DNA of 55,242 nucleotides from Candidatus Nitrosopelagicus sp. (GCA_028343215.1 JAOLYB010000004.1:1-55242), one strand, 5' to 3'; counted from the first letter of the stretch, positions 1 to 8,442 are shown. A program made the numbers and translations. The notes: generated by a model from the letters alone, not told the origin.

Positions 1-378
1 GCAAAAAAATTAAACATTAACGCATCTGTTCTGTACAGTCGAATAAAGAGACTGTTGAAAAAGAAGATGATAAAGAAATTCACTATTGATATTGATGAAA
101 ATCAATTGGGGTTTGGTGTAAAAGCATACGTTGGAATTAATAGAGATCCTAAATTTAAAACTGAAATTCATGAAAATTTGCTAGAAATTGCAGAAATTGA
201 TAGAATCATTGAGGTTACGGGAAGATTTGATTTGATGGTTGGTGCTTTAGCCGAAGATTTGGAACAATTGCATAGTATTGTAGTTGATAAAATTGGGAAA
301 ATTGATGGAATTCAGAATACTGAAACATTTGTTGAATTGGAAAGAACTGAAAAATCTCCAATGTATTTATCTAGTTAA
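1..378 (+). CDS. Lrp/AsnC-family transcriptional regulator, 5'-truncated by window edge
   Basis: The frame is open from base 1. The first ~25 residues look like the end of an HTH (KKLNINASVLYSRIKRL), followed by the RAM/ligand-binding domain with the family-typical GRFDLM at residues 74-79 of the visible 125. Lrp/AsnC proteins are DNA-binding oligomers that sense amino acids or other small molecules. A TTG at 55 could be mistaken for the start, but the HTH remnant upstream shows the gene begins before the window. It is convergent with rpl11 and the two 3' ends overlap by 8 nt. The ligand and target genes cannot be told from sequence. Confidence 0.88.
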   Translation, partial: AKKLNINASVLYSRIKRLLKKKMIKKFTIDIDENQLGFGVKAYVGINRDPKFKTEIHENLLEIAEIDRIIEVTGRFDLMVGALAEDLEQLHSIVVDKIGKIDGIQNTETFVELERTEKSPMYLSS

Positions 379-856
379 CTAACTTCTCATCCCATTTACC
401 ATCGTTTACTTCAACGGTAATTTCTTTTGGTGTTTTACCTTCTACTTTAATGCCTAAACATTGACATGTGCCGATAATCTGTTTTGCAACTGATTTTATT
501 TCTGATGCATATGATGTTTCAAGTTTGACATTTGCAACTTTAACTACTGCATCCATTCCAATATCTGCAACCCATTCTGTACCTGCTGTACCTGAGCCTT
601 TTGTTATGTTTGCTTCTTTTAGTATGAGTGCTGAGGCTGATGGAATTCCAACTTCAATTTCCCATTCTTTAGTATCTGTGTCAACACTAACTGTAACCGG
701 AACTTTCATTCCTTTGAAGTCACCTGTTTTTTCATTAATTTTGTTAATGACTTCCATAATGTTTACTCCTAACGGACCAAGTGCTGGGCCCAGTGGAGGA
801 CCTGCAGAAGCTTCTCCTCCTGTTACTTGTGCTGAAATTGATTGTTTGTCGCCCAT
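371..856 (-). CDS. rpl11: 50S ribosomal protein uL11
   Basis: The 161-residue protein has the uL11 N-terminal signature (GPPLGPALGPLG near residues 20-31) and the C-terminal rRNA-binding domain ending in a family-like TPKEITVEV segment. uL11 binds the GTPase-associated centre of 23S rRNA at the base of the stalk. It is the last gene of a secE-spt5-rpl11 cluster, 36 nt after spt5. The other stalk genes rpl1, rpl10 and rpl12 lie about 9 kb away. Its 3' end overlaps the convergent Lrp gene. Confidence 0.97.
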   Translation of the reverse strand: MGDKQSISAQVTGGEASAGPPLGPALGPLGVNIMEVINKINEKTGDFKGMKVPVTVSVDTDTKEWEIEVGIPSASALILKEANITKGSGTAGTEWVADIGMDAVVKVANVKLETSYASEIKSVAKQIIGTCQCLGIKVEGKTPKEITVEVNDGKWDEKLVN

Positions 857-892
857 TTGAAATTTGTCTCTTTTTTAATGATTTATTCCTTC

Positions 893-1348
893 CTATGATG
901 CAATTGGTTTTAGATAGTTTGCATCTACTGTAACTGGTAATTGATATGGTGCATCTAACAAAATTACTGTAGCTTCTTCTTTATCATGATCAACTCTTGT
1001 AATTGTAGCCTTCATTCCTTTGAACGGTCCACCAATTACTTCAACTGTTCCATCAACTGCTAATTCTGAAACTGTAGATTTCTTTACGAGATAATTTTCT
1101 ATTTCACTAAACTCTAATTCTCCTCTTAATTGTCCTTTAACATGTCGTAATCCCTGTGTTGCCATAAACATTACTTGAGGATCATTTGCTTCAATTACAA
1201 CATAGCCTTTTAGATTTTCAACAATTAGAACTGATTGGACCTCTAGTTCACCACTTCTCATTTTTGCTTCTAGTTGTCTTAAAACGACTTTTTCTTGACC
1301 TCCGGTAGTTCTAAGTGCGAATAGGTGGGAATTAGATACTTGTGACAT
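893..1348 (-). CDS. spt5: Transcription elongation factor Spt5 (NusG homologue)
   Basis: The 151-residue protein has a NusG N-terminal domain (about residues 8-90, starting HLFALRTTGGQE) and a C-terminal KOW domain with the core GGPFKGMKA near residue 107. Archaeal Spt5 pairs with Spt4 on the RNA polymerase clamp and increases processivity. It sits between secE (9 nt upstream) and rpl11, the ancient secE-nusG-rplK order found in bacteria and archaea. Length is normal for archaea. Confidence 0.96.
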   Translation of the reverse strand: MSQVSNSHLFALRTTGGQEKVVLRQLEAKMRSGELEVQSVLIVENLKGYVVIEANDPQVMFMATQGLRHVKGQLRGELEFSEIENYLVKKSTVSELAVDGTVEVIGGPFKGMKATITRVDHDKEEATVILLDAPYQLPVTVDANYLKPIAS

Positions 1349-1357
1349 TTTATCTCT

Positions 1358-1525
1358 CTATTTGAATATCATTCCTGGTGAAATTGTTGCGAATATGAAT
1401 TGAATTCCGAATCCCAATAGTCCTACTGTAGCAAAGCCAAATAAGACTAATCTGAGGTGCTGTTTGTAAACCTCCTTGTCGGATTTCTTCGTTAATTTTA
1501 TAGTGTTAACTATATTCTTGAACAT
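1358..1525 (-). CDS. secE: Preprotein translocase subunit SecE (Sec61 gamma)
   Basis: This 55-residue single-span protein has a basic amphipathic N-terminal helix (KLTKKSDKEVYKQHLR) followed by a C-terminal membrane segment (LVLFGFATVGLLGFGIQF), the SecE/Sec61-gamma layout. It clamps the SecY channel. A TTG at 1540 would extend it by five residues. However, TATA-like boxes at 1541-1549 and 1553-1562 would start transcription at or downstream of that TTG, so I prefer ATG 1525. Position before spt5 supports the identity. Confidence 0.9.
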   Translation of the reverse strand: MFKNIVNTIKLTKKSDKEVYKQHLRLVLFGFATVGLLGFGIQFIFATISPGMIFK

Positions 1526-1540
1526 GAGTTTTGGATTCAA

Positions 1541-1562
1541 ATTATAAAGAAAAATAATAAAG
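1541..1562. promoter_or_regulatory. Compact bidirectional promoter, secE / dtdA
   Basis: The stretch carries AT-rich TATA-like boxes (ATTATAAAG at 1541-1549, AATAATAAAG at 1553-1562). They lie about 20-32 nt from ATG 1525 on the minus strand and 26-38 nt from ATG 1583 on the plus strand. Only 57 nt separate the two ATGs, so the divergent transcripts must share this region. Inferred from spacing only. Confidence 0.5.
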
Positions 1563-1582
1563 TGTCAATATATCTTTTATTC

Positions 1583-2359
1583 ATGGATTTACTGATTGGA
1601 TACAAAAATGACCCTGCTGGTCATAATATGACCAAATTCATCTCTCAAACGATGGAGAAAGACGGAGATGTATATCATGGAAATAGCTTTGATTTGATTG
1701 AAATTGATTCTCCTGTCATCTCTGCAGATTGGCTGGATGAAAAATATGATTATGATGGATTTATTTTCCTATCAAAACATGCAGCTGAATCTGGAACTCT
1801 TGCTTTAACTTGTCATAGTACTGGAAACTTCAGTGAAGCTAAATTTGGTGGAAATTCAAAAGAATTGGCAATACCATATCCTAACTTACAGAAAAAATAT
1901 TTACAAAAACTCTGGGATCATCGTGAATCTTTCTTAGATTTTGAAATAACCATAGAAGCTACTCATCATGGACCTACTCATCTCAAGAAGCCATCAATCT
2001 TTGTAGAAGTTGGAACCACTGAGTTAGAATGGAATAATGAAACTCTGTGTTCTTCTGTAGCCCGGTTGGTGGTGGAAACACTTGAGAATCCATCTAAATC
2101 ATACCCTTTTGCTATTTGTTTTGGTGGAACACATTATTCTGAAAAATTCACAAAAGAATTACTTTTTGGGAAATATGCTTTAGGAACCGTAATGCCAAAA
2201 CACGCATTGGAATTTTTAAATCCTGATCTCTTTGAGCATTTGATTAACCAGAATTCTGGTGCAGAAGCGGCTTTACTTGACTGGAAAAGTTTAGGAAAAC
2301 ATAAACAAACTCTAATTGATCTTCTTTCAACTACTAAATTGGAAGTTATAAAAATTTGA
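1583..2359 (+). CDS. dtdA: D-aminoacyl-tRNA deacylase, DTD2/GEK1 type
   Basis: The 258-residue protein has the archaeal/plant DTD2 pattern: N-terminal YKNDPAGHNM, an SKHAAESGT segment near residues 65-73, ATHHGPTHLKKPSIFVEVG near 127-145, and a late CFGGTHYSEKFT. It hydrolyses D-amino acids mischarged onto tRNA, and in plants also aldehyde-modified aminoacyl-tRNA. A GTG at 1562 would add seven residues, but ATG 1583 fits both the family N-terminus and the promoter spacing. The next gene starts inside its stop codon (TTGA overlap), so the two are probably co-translated. Confidence 0.92.
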   Translation: MDLLIGYKNDPAGHNMTKFISQTMEKDGDVYHGNSFDLIEIDSPVISADWLDEKYDYDGFIFLSKHAAESGTLALTCHSTGNFSEAKFGGNSKELAIPYPNLQKKYLQKLWDHRESFLDFEITIEATHHGPTHLKKPSIFVEVGTTELEWNNETLCSSVARLVVETLENPSKSYPFAICFGGTHYSEKFTKELLFGKYALGTVMPKHALEFLNPDLFEHLINQNSGAEAALLDWKSLGKHKQTLIDLLSTTKLEVIKI

Positions 2360-2655
2360 AAATAGAAGAAAAAATCTATCGAAAATTATTGGAAGTTCCT
2401 CCAGGTCATGTAACCACATATGGTGATCTTGCAAAAGCAATCAATCTAAAAAATGGCCAAAGGTTTGTAGGACAAATAATGAAAAAAAATCCATTTCCTG
2501 TTATTGTTCCATGTCATCGTGTTGTAAAATCTGATGGAACTATCGGTGGTTATGCATATGGCTCTGAAAGAAAAAAGCACATGCTAACTGGAGAAGGATT
2601 AAAAATTAACAACAACAAAATTTCAGACTTTAAAAAAAATCTATTCCATTTCTAA
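2356..2655 (+). CDS. ogt: Methylated-DNA--protein-cysteine S-methyltransferase (Ogt/ATL family)
   Basis: This 99-residue protein consists only of the C-terminal winged-helix domain of alkylguanine-DNA alkyltransferases. It has the PGHVTTYGDLA helix, a recognition helix (ALKNGQRFVGQIMKKNP-like), and the active-site motif PCHRV with the alkyl-accepting Cys near residue 53. GGYAYG follows where GGYxxG is expected. Because Cys is present it should be an alkyltransferase rather than an alkyltransferase-like protein. The N-terminal domain of longer Ogt/Ada proteins is missing, as in some small archaeal and bacterial forms. It starts at TTG 2356, overlapping dtdA. Confidence 0.88.
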   Translation: MKIEEKIYRKLLEVPPGHVTTYGDLAKAINLKNGQRFVGQIMKKNPFPVIVPCHRVVKSDGTIGGYAYGSERKKHMLTGEGLKINNNKISDFKKNLFHF

Positions 2656-3107
2656 GATTTCTGTGTAGTAATTTCTTCTGCAATGACTGTTCTTAGATGT
2701 GCTTTATTTCTTATTGTATTGCCGCCAATTTTTTTATAAATTGCTTTGAATGACTCATTTGTAATCTCCTTACGATCTTTTGATATTTTAAGAAGATATC
2801 TTAAAGCACGAACTTTGTTAACATATACTGTTTTCTTACCCACCCGTGCTCCTTTTCTTCCTTTCTTGGAACCTTGACCTGTACCTCTCTTTGCTTTTTG
2901 AATCCTTTTTGCTTGTGCTCTTCCGTGGGATGTACCTGTAAATGATTTGATTGTAATTGTATTTGCAGTAATCAAACTTCTAATGTCATCTCTAGTAATT
3001 GCATCGGCAACATCGTCTAAATGTTCATTGTCAAATCTTACACGATTTACTCCAACACCAACAATTCTTGAGACAAGTCTCTTTTTTGATTTAAGATTAA
3101 CTGGCAT
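2652..3107 (-). CDS. rpl19e: 50S ribosomal protein eL19
   Basis: The 151-residue eL19 has the archaeal/eukaryotic pattern: an N-terminal globular part (LKSKKRLVSRIVGVGVNRV), the basic linker KRIQKAKRGTGQGSKKGRKGAR around residues 68-89, and a C-terminal helical part with KVRALRYLLK. It is specific to archaea and eukaryotes. Its start overlaps the rpl32e stop by 11 nt, indicating one transcript with coupled translation. Its stop overlaps the convergent ogt stop in the tetranucleotide CTAA. Confidence 0.97.
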   Translation of the reverse strand: MPVNLKSKKRLVSRIVGVGVNRVRFDNEHLDDVADAITRDDIRSLITANTITIKSFTGTSHGRAQAKRIQKAKRGTGQGSKKGRKGARVGKKTVYVNKVRALRYLLKISKDRKEITNESFKAIYKKIGGNTIRNKAHLRTVIAEEITTQKS

Positions 3108-3495
3108 TTTGACTCACTCTTGCGTTAAACACTTTGAATTTCTTTTCTATTGCAATTTTCATAATTTCTCTTCTCTTCTTTGCTCCTACACTATGTCCAA
3201 ATCTGATTCCATCTTCTTTTGGATTGAGATTATCTAAATCACCTGCATTATGTACTAAATTATCTGTATACCCTGATGGATGCAATCCGTAAGCAATTTT
3301 TGGTGTACCATATCCTACTTTGACTAATCCTGGACGACCCCGACTTTTCTGTTTTCTTTGATGATTATCCATTCCTTTTGGTTTTCTCCAACCAGTTTCC
3401 AATCTGGTATATCTCCAGCTCTCTGGACGAATAAATTCCGGTCTGCTAACTCTAGCTTCTTCTCTTGCTTGAAGTTTTTCTTTATTGATTGGCAT
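3097..3495 (-). CDS. rpl32e: 50S ribosomal protein eL32
   Basis: The 132-residue protein carries the eL32 core (WRYTRLETGWRKPKGMDN, KVGYGTPK, GLHPSG, then a C-terminal KKRREIMKIA helix). eL32 is confined to archaea and eukaryotes and binds the large-subunit surface. It heads the rpl32e-rpl19e pair. In many archaea both genes lie inside the long spc ribosomal operon next to rpl6, rpl18 and rps5, but here they stand alone with their own promoter. Confidence 0.96.
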   Translation of the reverse strand: MPINKEKLQAREEARVSRPEFIRPESWRYTRLETGWRKPKGMDNHQRKQKSRGRPGLVKVGYGTPKIAYGLHPSGYTDNLVHNAGDLDNLNPKEDGIRFGHSVGAKKRREIMKIAIEKKFKVFNARVSQNAS

Positions 3496-3511
3496 AGAGT
3501 TAAACTTTGAA

Positions 3512-3526
3512 TTTTAACATAAATAC
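3512..3526 (-). promoter_or_regulatory. TATA box for rpl32e-rpl19e
   Basis: Read on the minus strand the segment is TATTTATGTTAAAAT. Its centre lies about 26 nt upstream of the rpl32e ATG at 3495, which would give a leaderless transcript. Confidence 0.5.
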
Positions 3527-3613
3527 GTATCTAAGTTTCAAATTATTAGATCTGAGAAAGAGATAATAATATTCAATTTTTCCCAAAAGTCCTTGACTAC
3601 GACACATAGTATT

Positions 3614-3620
3614 GAGAGGA
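3614..3620 (+). promoter_or_regulatory. Shine-Dalgarno site that decides the pckA start
   Basis: GAGAGGA lies 9 nt before ATG 3630. It overlaps the alternative TTG codon at 3612, which therefore is unlikely to be the start. A TATA-like ATAATAATATT lies near 3563-3573, so this transcript should carry a leader of roughly 40 nt, unlike many of its neighbours. Confidence 0.55.
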
Positions 3621-3629
3621 ATTTCTGAT

Positions 3630-5222
3630 ATGTCTGATACTAGTTCAAAAGTACATGATCAGTTAGTAGCATTTGGGGTAAATCCTCATTCAATTCATCG
3701 AAATCTAACTGTCGAAAAACTTGTTGAACAGTCAATTGAAACAAATGAAGGAATGTTGACCTCAACAGGTTCACTATCTGTAAAAACTGGAAAATACACA
3801 GGTCGTTCTCCTCAGGACCGTTACATAATTTATGATGATGAAACTCATGAAACAATTGATTGGGGTGATGTCAATAGGCAATTTCCAACTGAAAAATTTA
3901 ATTCTGTTTTTGAAAAAATGAAAAAACATGCAGAAGGTAAAGATCTTTATGTTTTTGATGGTTTTGTAGGTGCTGACAAAGAAAATAGATTGGCAATTCG
4001 TGTAATTAATGATCACGCATGGCAAAATCTATTTTGTAGACAATTGTTTGTAAGGCCCTCAAATGAAGAATTAAATTCACATGAACCTGATTTTACAATT
4101 TTATGTCTAAATGATTTTGAAACAATTCCTGAAATTGATGGAACTAGAACAAATATTTTCATTTTAGTTAACCTTTCAAAACGAATTGTATTGATTGGTG
4201 GAACAAATTATGCAGGAGAGATGAAAAAATCTATGTTTGCTGTAATGAACTATTTGATGCCGAAAAAAGATGTTTTTCCAATGCATTGTTCTGCAAATAT
4301 TGGTAAAGACGGCGATACTGCATTGTTCTTTGGTTTATCTGGAACTGGAAAAACAAGTTTGTCTGCAGATCCTGAACGTATGTTAATTGGTGATGATGAA
4401 CATGGTTGGTCTCGAAATGGGGTTTTTAATTTTGAAGGTGGATGTTATGCAAAATGTATTAATCTCAATGAAGAAGCAGAACCACAAATTTGGAATGCGA
4501 TAAAATCTGGTGCAGTTCTTGAAAATGTTGTTGTAAACAAAGATAGTTTAAAACCGGATTTTGATGATGGTAGTTTAACTGAAAATACTCGTGCAGCATA
4601 TCCTTTAGATTACATACCAGGAGCTGTAATTCCGAGTGTAGGTGGTCATCCTAAAGTTATAATATTTTTAACCGCTGATGCATTAGGTGTTCTTCCGCCA
4701 GTATCAAAATTAACAAAAGAAAGTGCAATGTTTCATTTTATGTCTGGCTATACTAGTAAACTTGCTGGTACTGAACGTGGAATTAAAGAACCAAAAGCAA
4801 CATTTTCTGCTTGTTTTGGTTCTCCATTCATGCCTCGTCCTGCATCTGTATATGCAAAAATGTTGGGAGAAAAAATTCTTGAACATAATACTGTTGTATA
4901 TCTGATTAATACTGGATGGTCTGGAGGTCCATATGGTGTAGGAAAAAGAATCAGCATAAAATACAGTCGTGCAATGGTAACTGCTGCATTAACTGGAAAA
5001 TTTGACTTGATAAAGTTCAGACATGATGATACTTTCAATCTAGATGTTCCTACTGAATGTCCAGGCGTACCTTCTGATGTATTAGATCCAAAAAATACAT
5101 GGGTGGATAAAGATTCTTACGATTTATCGGCAAAGAAACTAGCACAAATGTTTGGAGAAAACTTTACAAAATTCAAAGATGTTTCTTCTGAAATCAGAGA
5201 TGCTGGTCCACAACTTCGCTAG
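3630..5222 (+). CDS. pckA: Phosphoenolpyruvate carboxykinase (ATP)
   Basis: The 530-residue protein matches ATP-type PEPCK in length and motifs: TGRSPQDRYI near residue 60, the phosphate loop GLSGTGKTSL near 235-244, the metal-binding DDEHGW shortly after, and later the family's GYTSKLAGTE and NTGWSGGPYGVG. It interconverts oxaloacetate and PEP; in an autotroph it would feed gluconeogenesis from carbon-fixation products. Archaea often have the unrelated GTP-type enzyme instead, so this gene may be an old bacterial acquisition. Base composition looks like that of its neighbours. The end overlaps the convergent S8 protease by 29 nt. Confidence 0.97.
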   Translation: MSDTSSKVHDQLVAFGVNPHSIHRNLTVEKLVEQSIETNEGMLTSTGSLSVKTGKYTGRSPQDRYIIYDDETHETIDWGDVNRQFPTEKFNSVFEKMKKHAEGKDLYVFDGFVGADKENRLAIRVINDHAWQNLFCRQLFVRPSNEELNSHEPDFTILCLNDFETIPEIDGTRTNIFILVNLSKRIVLIGGTNYAGEMKKSMFAVMNYLMPKKDVFPMHCSANIGKDGDTALFFGLSGTGKTSLSADPERMLIGDDEHGWSRNGVFNFEGGCYAKCINLNEEAEPQIWNAIKSGAVLENVVVNKDSLKPDFDDGSLTENTRAAYPLDYIPGAVIPSVGGHPKVIIFLTADALGVLPPVSKLTKESAMFHFMSGYTSKLAGTERGIKEPKATFSACFGSPFMPRPASVYAKMLGEKILEHNTVVYLINTGWSGGPYGVGKRISIKYSRAMVTAALTGKFDLIKFRHDDTFNLDVPTECPGVPSDVLDPKNTWVDKDSYDLSAKKLAQMFGENFTKFKDVSSEIRDAGPQLR

Positions 5223-7254
5223 AACTCTTTCTAAATTTCAATCCTACAATTACTACAATACTAAAAATTATTCCTAAAATTATTAATGCTCTTTCTGGCA
5301 ATTCTGAATTTTCAACAATTGGTTTTTGTTCACTCAAATCTTCTTTGATATCATAAACTTCATACACGTCAAATGTGTTTTTATCGCTTTTTACATTTAC
5401 TTCAATCCAATATTTCCCTGCATCATATAATTTCAAACTATCAAATTTTGTTGGTGTCATAGAAATACTACGTTCTTCAAATGTTTCACTATTAGTAATG
5501 GTTATTTTTGCATATTCCCAATCTAATGGTTTTTTCACTTGAAAAGATAATTCATTTTCAGTCTCTGAAATCACTATAGAGGCTTCATTAATTCTAACAA
5601 TAATTGGAATTTGATAAATCACATCCTCGTTGGTAATGAATGCTCTAGTTTCAAAAACACCTGATTCATTTTCAATTAATTTTGAAGTTACATGTAATGT
5701 TGAATCTTCAATTTCATAATCAAATTCAATATTATCCGTATCTGAAAATTCCACTTTTTGAATATCAACAATTCCGTTTAATGATCTAATCTTAATTTTA
5801 TGTTCATCAGAGATTTTATGTTCAGATAGATTAAAAATTAATTTCGGTGGCTCAAAAATTAATTCTGAATTAAATGCTTTTTTCAAATCAATTCTTCCTG
5901 CTCCTCCAGCATCGAATTCAAACTCTTTTTTGTATTGGTCTGTAATTATATCTGAAGTTGTGACTAGTATGGATTTAATCTCATGAGGTGTCAAATTTGG
6001 ATCTTTTTCTAATAATAATGCAATAGCACCTGAAACATGTGGTGCGGCATAACTTGTTCCACTTGTAATGTTATAGAAATTTTTTAATGATGTTGTATTT
6101 ACAAAAACTCCGGGTGCAACTAGATCTGGTTTTTGATAAAACTCGGAGACTGGCCCTCTTGAACTAAATGTTGCAATAAAATCTGGATGATTAAATACGT
6201 TAAGTATTCCTGATGTTTCACTTTCAAGAATTTTCTTTAATTCTAATCCTTCTTCTCTTGTCATTGAAACTGTGGGGATTGATGGATAGTAATCTTCACT
6301 AACATATTCGTGAATTAATTCTCCAAAGAATATTCCTGGTTGATTATTGTAAACGATTAATCCTTTTGCGCCATTCTTTGATGCAAAAATTTCTTTATCT
6401 GAGAAAAAAACAATTTCATCAGAAGATTCTCCTCCTCTTTCTGCCAAAACTATTTTCCCTTTGACATCTATGTCCTCAAAATCATTCTCTCTACTATATT
6501 TACCAAATACAATATCTGTTGATATGGGATCTGAAATTGTATCTGTTCCTAGCATTGGTAGTACTTGGAATTGTGTTTCTCCAACTTCTAATGTTGAAAC
6601 CATACTTGAATCCTGATTATTATAGGTGGCTCCTACTGTGATTGCGTTAGGATTTCTTGCTGGACTCCCGATAGTACTTTTATCTGGTCCGCTATTTCCC
6701 GCAGCAGCTACAACCACTATTCCTTGATTTATTGCATTATTTACTGCCTCGTCAATTTTATTGTGAGTCATATTTACTCCAAGACTGATGTTTATGATGT
6801 CGACTTTATCTTCCACAGCTTGATTGATAGCTTTGATAATCAAATTAGATGGAACTGATTCTCCATCTGATGAAACTCTATATGAAAAAATTTCTGCCAT
6901 GGGTGCAATGCCTTTGAGTTGACCATCAGCTGCAATAATTCCTGTTACTTGTGTTCCATGCCCATTCGTGTCTTGTGGAACTGAATCATTATCAACAAAA
7001 TCATATCCTTTCAAAAATCTAGATGTCCCATCTTGATTAAAAAAATCAGGATGACTAAAATTAATTCCTGTATCAATTACACCAATTTTTATTCCATTAC
7101 CTGTAAAACCCAATTGTTTTGGAAATTCTGCACCTATGTATGGTCCACTATTATCCAACAATAATTCGTAATTTTCATCTAAAGTAACAAAATTTGTAAT
7201 TATAAATGAAAACAATCCTCCTATTAACAATGTGAAAACCAAAAAATTTCTCAT
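5194..7254 (-). CDS. Secreted, membrane-anchored subtilisin-like serine protease (S8) with PA insert
   Basis: The 686-residue protein starts with a hydrophobic signal segment (residues 4-20). The S8 catalytic domain follows, with Asp61 in VIDTG, His99 in NGHGT, oxyanion Asn187 in AAGNSGP, and the catalytic Ser in SGTSYAAPH near residue 400. A PA domain is inserted at about 225-345. The C-terminal ~200 residues look like beta-sandwich material ending in one membrane span (ALIILGIIFSIVVIVGL) and a short basic tail. No I9-type propeptide separates the signal from the protease domain. It probably processes extracellular proteins from the cell surface; the substrate is unknown. Confidence 0.9.
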   Translation of the reverse strand: MRNFLVFTLLIGGLFSFIITNFVTLDENYELLLDNSGPYIGAEFPKQLGFTGNGIKIGVIDTGINFSHPDFFNQDGTSRFLKGYDFVDNDSVPQDTNGHGTQVTGIIAADGQLKGIAPMAEIFSYRVSSDGESVPSNLIIKAINQAVEDKVDIINISLGVNMTHNKIDEAVNNAINQGIVVVAAAGNSGPDKSTIGSPARNPNAITVGATYNNQDSSMVSTLEVGETQFQVLPMLGTDTISDPISTDIVFGKYSRENDFEDIDVKGKIVLAERGGESSDEIVFFSDKEIFASKNGAKGLIVYNNQPGIFFGELIHEYVSEDYYPSIPTVSMTREEGLELKKILESETSGILNVFNHPDFIATFSSRGPVSEFYQKPDLVAPGVFVNTTSLKNFYNITSGTSYAAPHVSGAIALLLEKDPNLTPHEIKSILVTTSDIITDQYKKEFEFDAGGAGRIDLKKAFNSELIFEPPKLIFNLSEHKISDEHKIKIRSLNGIVDIQKVEFSDTDNIEFDYEIEDSTLHVTSKLIENESGVFETRAFITNEDVIYQIPIIVRINEASIVISETENELSFQVKKPLDWEYAKITITNSETFEERSISMTPTKFDSLKLYDAGKYWIEVNVKSDKNTFDVYEVYDIKEDLSEQKPIVENSELPERALIILGIIFSIVVIVGLKFRKSSSEVVDQHL

Positions 7255-7297
7255 ACGTAATGTAAATTTTAATTGGTAATAATTCCTTTAGAAAAGC

Positions 7298-7306
7298 AAT
7301 AAATTA
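7298..7306 (+). promoter_or_regulatory. TATA box for sod
   Basis: AATAAATTA is centred 25 nt upstream of the sod ATG at 7327, giving a predicted leaderless mRNA. Confidence 0.5.
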
Positions 7307-7326
7307 CTTCCATATTATCCACCATT

Positions 7327-7947
7327 ATGGGAAAATATACACTTCCTGAGATGCCATATGCATATGATGCACTAGAGCCTCATATTGATGCACAAACAAT
7401 GGAAATTCATCATTCAAAACATCACCAAAAATATACTGATGGTATGAATGGTGCATTGGAAAAACTAAGTCCTGAATTACAAGACAAGGACATAGAAGAA
7501 ATTTTGTCAAACATCAATCAAGTCCCTGACGATGTTAAGGGTGCCATTAACTTTAATGGTGGAGGATACGATAACCATAAACTGTTTTGGAACAGTATGA
7601 AACAAAATGGTGGTGGTGAACCAACTGGTGCAATTGCTGACGCCATAAACGATTCCTTTGGATCTTTTGCAGAGTTTAAAGAATTATTCTCTAGCAAAAC
7701 AGCTCCAATTCAAGGAAGCGGATGGGGTTGGCTAGTATACAATCCAAACTCTGGTAAAGTCGAATACAAGGCAATGTCAAACCAAACTAGTCCAAGAACT
7801 GAGGGTTTAGTTCCTCTATTAGGATTAGATGTTTGGGAACATGCATACTATCTCAAGTATCAAAACAAAAGACCTGATTACATAGCTGCTTGGTGGAATG
7901 TCATCAACTGGGATGAAGTAAACGATCGATTCTCAAAAGCAAAGTAA
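7327..7947 (+). CDS. sod: Superoxide dismutase, Fe/Mn family
   Basis: The 206-residue enzyme has all four expected metal ligands: His28 in MEIHH, a His in GGYDNHKLFWN, and the Asp and His of DVWEHAYY near the C-terminus. It dismutates superoxide in the cytoplasm, which is relevant to an aerobic ammonia oxidiser. Sequence alone does not settle Fe versus Mn. It is monocistronic, with its own TATA box and a T-rich terminator. Confidence 0.97.
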   Translation: MGKYTLPEMPYAYDALEPHIDAQTMEIHHSKHHQKYTDGMNGALEKLSPELQDKDIEEILSNINQVPDDVKGAINFNGGGYDNHKLFWNSMKQNGGGEPTGAIADAINDSFGSFAEFKELFSSKTAPIQGSGWGWLVYNPNSGKVEYKAMSNQTSPRTEGLVPLLGLDVWEHAYYLKYQNKRPDYIAAWWNVINWDEVNDRFSKAK

Positions 7948-7950
7948 TAC

Positions 7951-7968
7951 TCTTTTCTTTTTTCTTTA
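7951..7968 (+). terminator. T-rich terminator after sod
   Basis: A pyrimidine run with 14 T in 18 nt starts 3 nt after the sod stop and has no hairpin. T tracts of this kind are typical archaeal intrinsic terminators. Confidence 0.5.
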
Positions 7969-7982
7969 TTCAAAAACTCTAA

Positions 7983-7990
7983 TTTTTATA
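7983..7990 (+). promoter_or_regulatory. TATA box for pfdA-ftsY
   Basis: TTTTTATA is centred about 25 nt upstream of the pfdA ATG at 8012, consistent with a leaderless transcript. Confidence 0.5.
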
Positions 7991-8011
7991 CAGTGTATAC
8001 AACTCGATATC

Positions 8012-8437
8012 ATGAGCGAAGAACAAGCCCAACAAATGTTACAACAAATGCAAATGCTTGAAAATATGTATGCAGAAATGTCACAAAAAGAGAATTCTAT
8101 AAAAAATATAATACGTGATGCTGATTCTGCAATAAAATCAATTCAGGAAATTAAAGCAAATCCTGATTCTGAAAGTTTAGTTCCAGTTGGAATGGGTACT
8201 TTTATCAAAACTAAAACCATTCCAAATGAAAAAATTGTGGTAAATGTTGGTGCCGGAGTCGCAATAGAAAAAGATCATGATTCAGCACTTAGTTATTTAG
8301 AATCAAAAATTAAAGAATTAGAAGTTGCATTACAAGAAACAAATGCACAACGACAGCAAATTGCAGCAAACCTAGAACAAGGAAAACAACAAATGCAACA
8401 AATTATGCAACAACCCCAATCACAACCACAATCATAA
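8012..8437 (+). CDS. pfdA: Prefoldin subunit alpha
   Basis: The 141-residue protein has two long amphipathic coiled-coil helices (about residues 1-45 and 90-130) around a beta-hairpin core containing SLVPVGMGTFIKTK and the VNVGAGVAIEK turn. This is the prefoldin alpha layout. It ends in a Gln-rich tail. Prefoldin, a two-alpha four-beta hexamer, delivers nascent chains to the thermosome. ftsY starts 5 nt after its stop, so the two are co-transcribed. Confidence 0.94.
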   Translation: MSEEQAQQMLQQMQMLENMYAEMSQKENSIKNIIRDADSAIKSIQEIKANPDSESLVPVGMGTFIKTKTIPNEKIVVNVGAGVAIEKDHDSALSYLESKIKELEVALQETNAQRQQIAANLEQGKQQMQQIMQQPQSQPQS

Positions 8438-8442
8438 CAATT

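Noticed and set aside
468-860. 130-codon plus-strand frame over rpl11
   Set aside because: It is fully antisense to a certain ribosomal protein gene and encodes a Ser/Thr/Pro-rich sequence typical of shadow frames.
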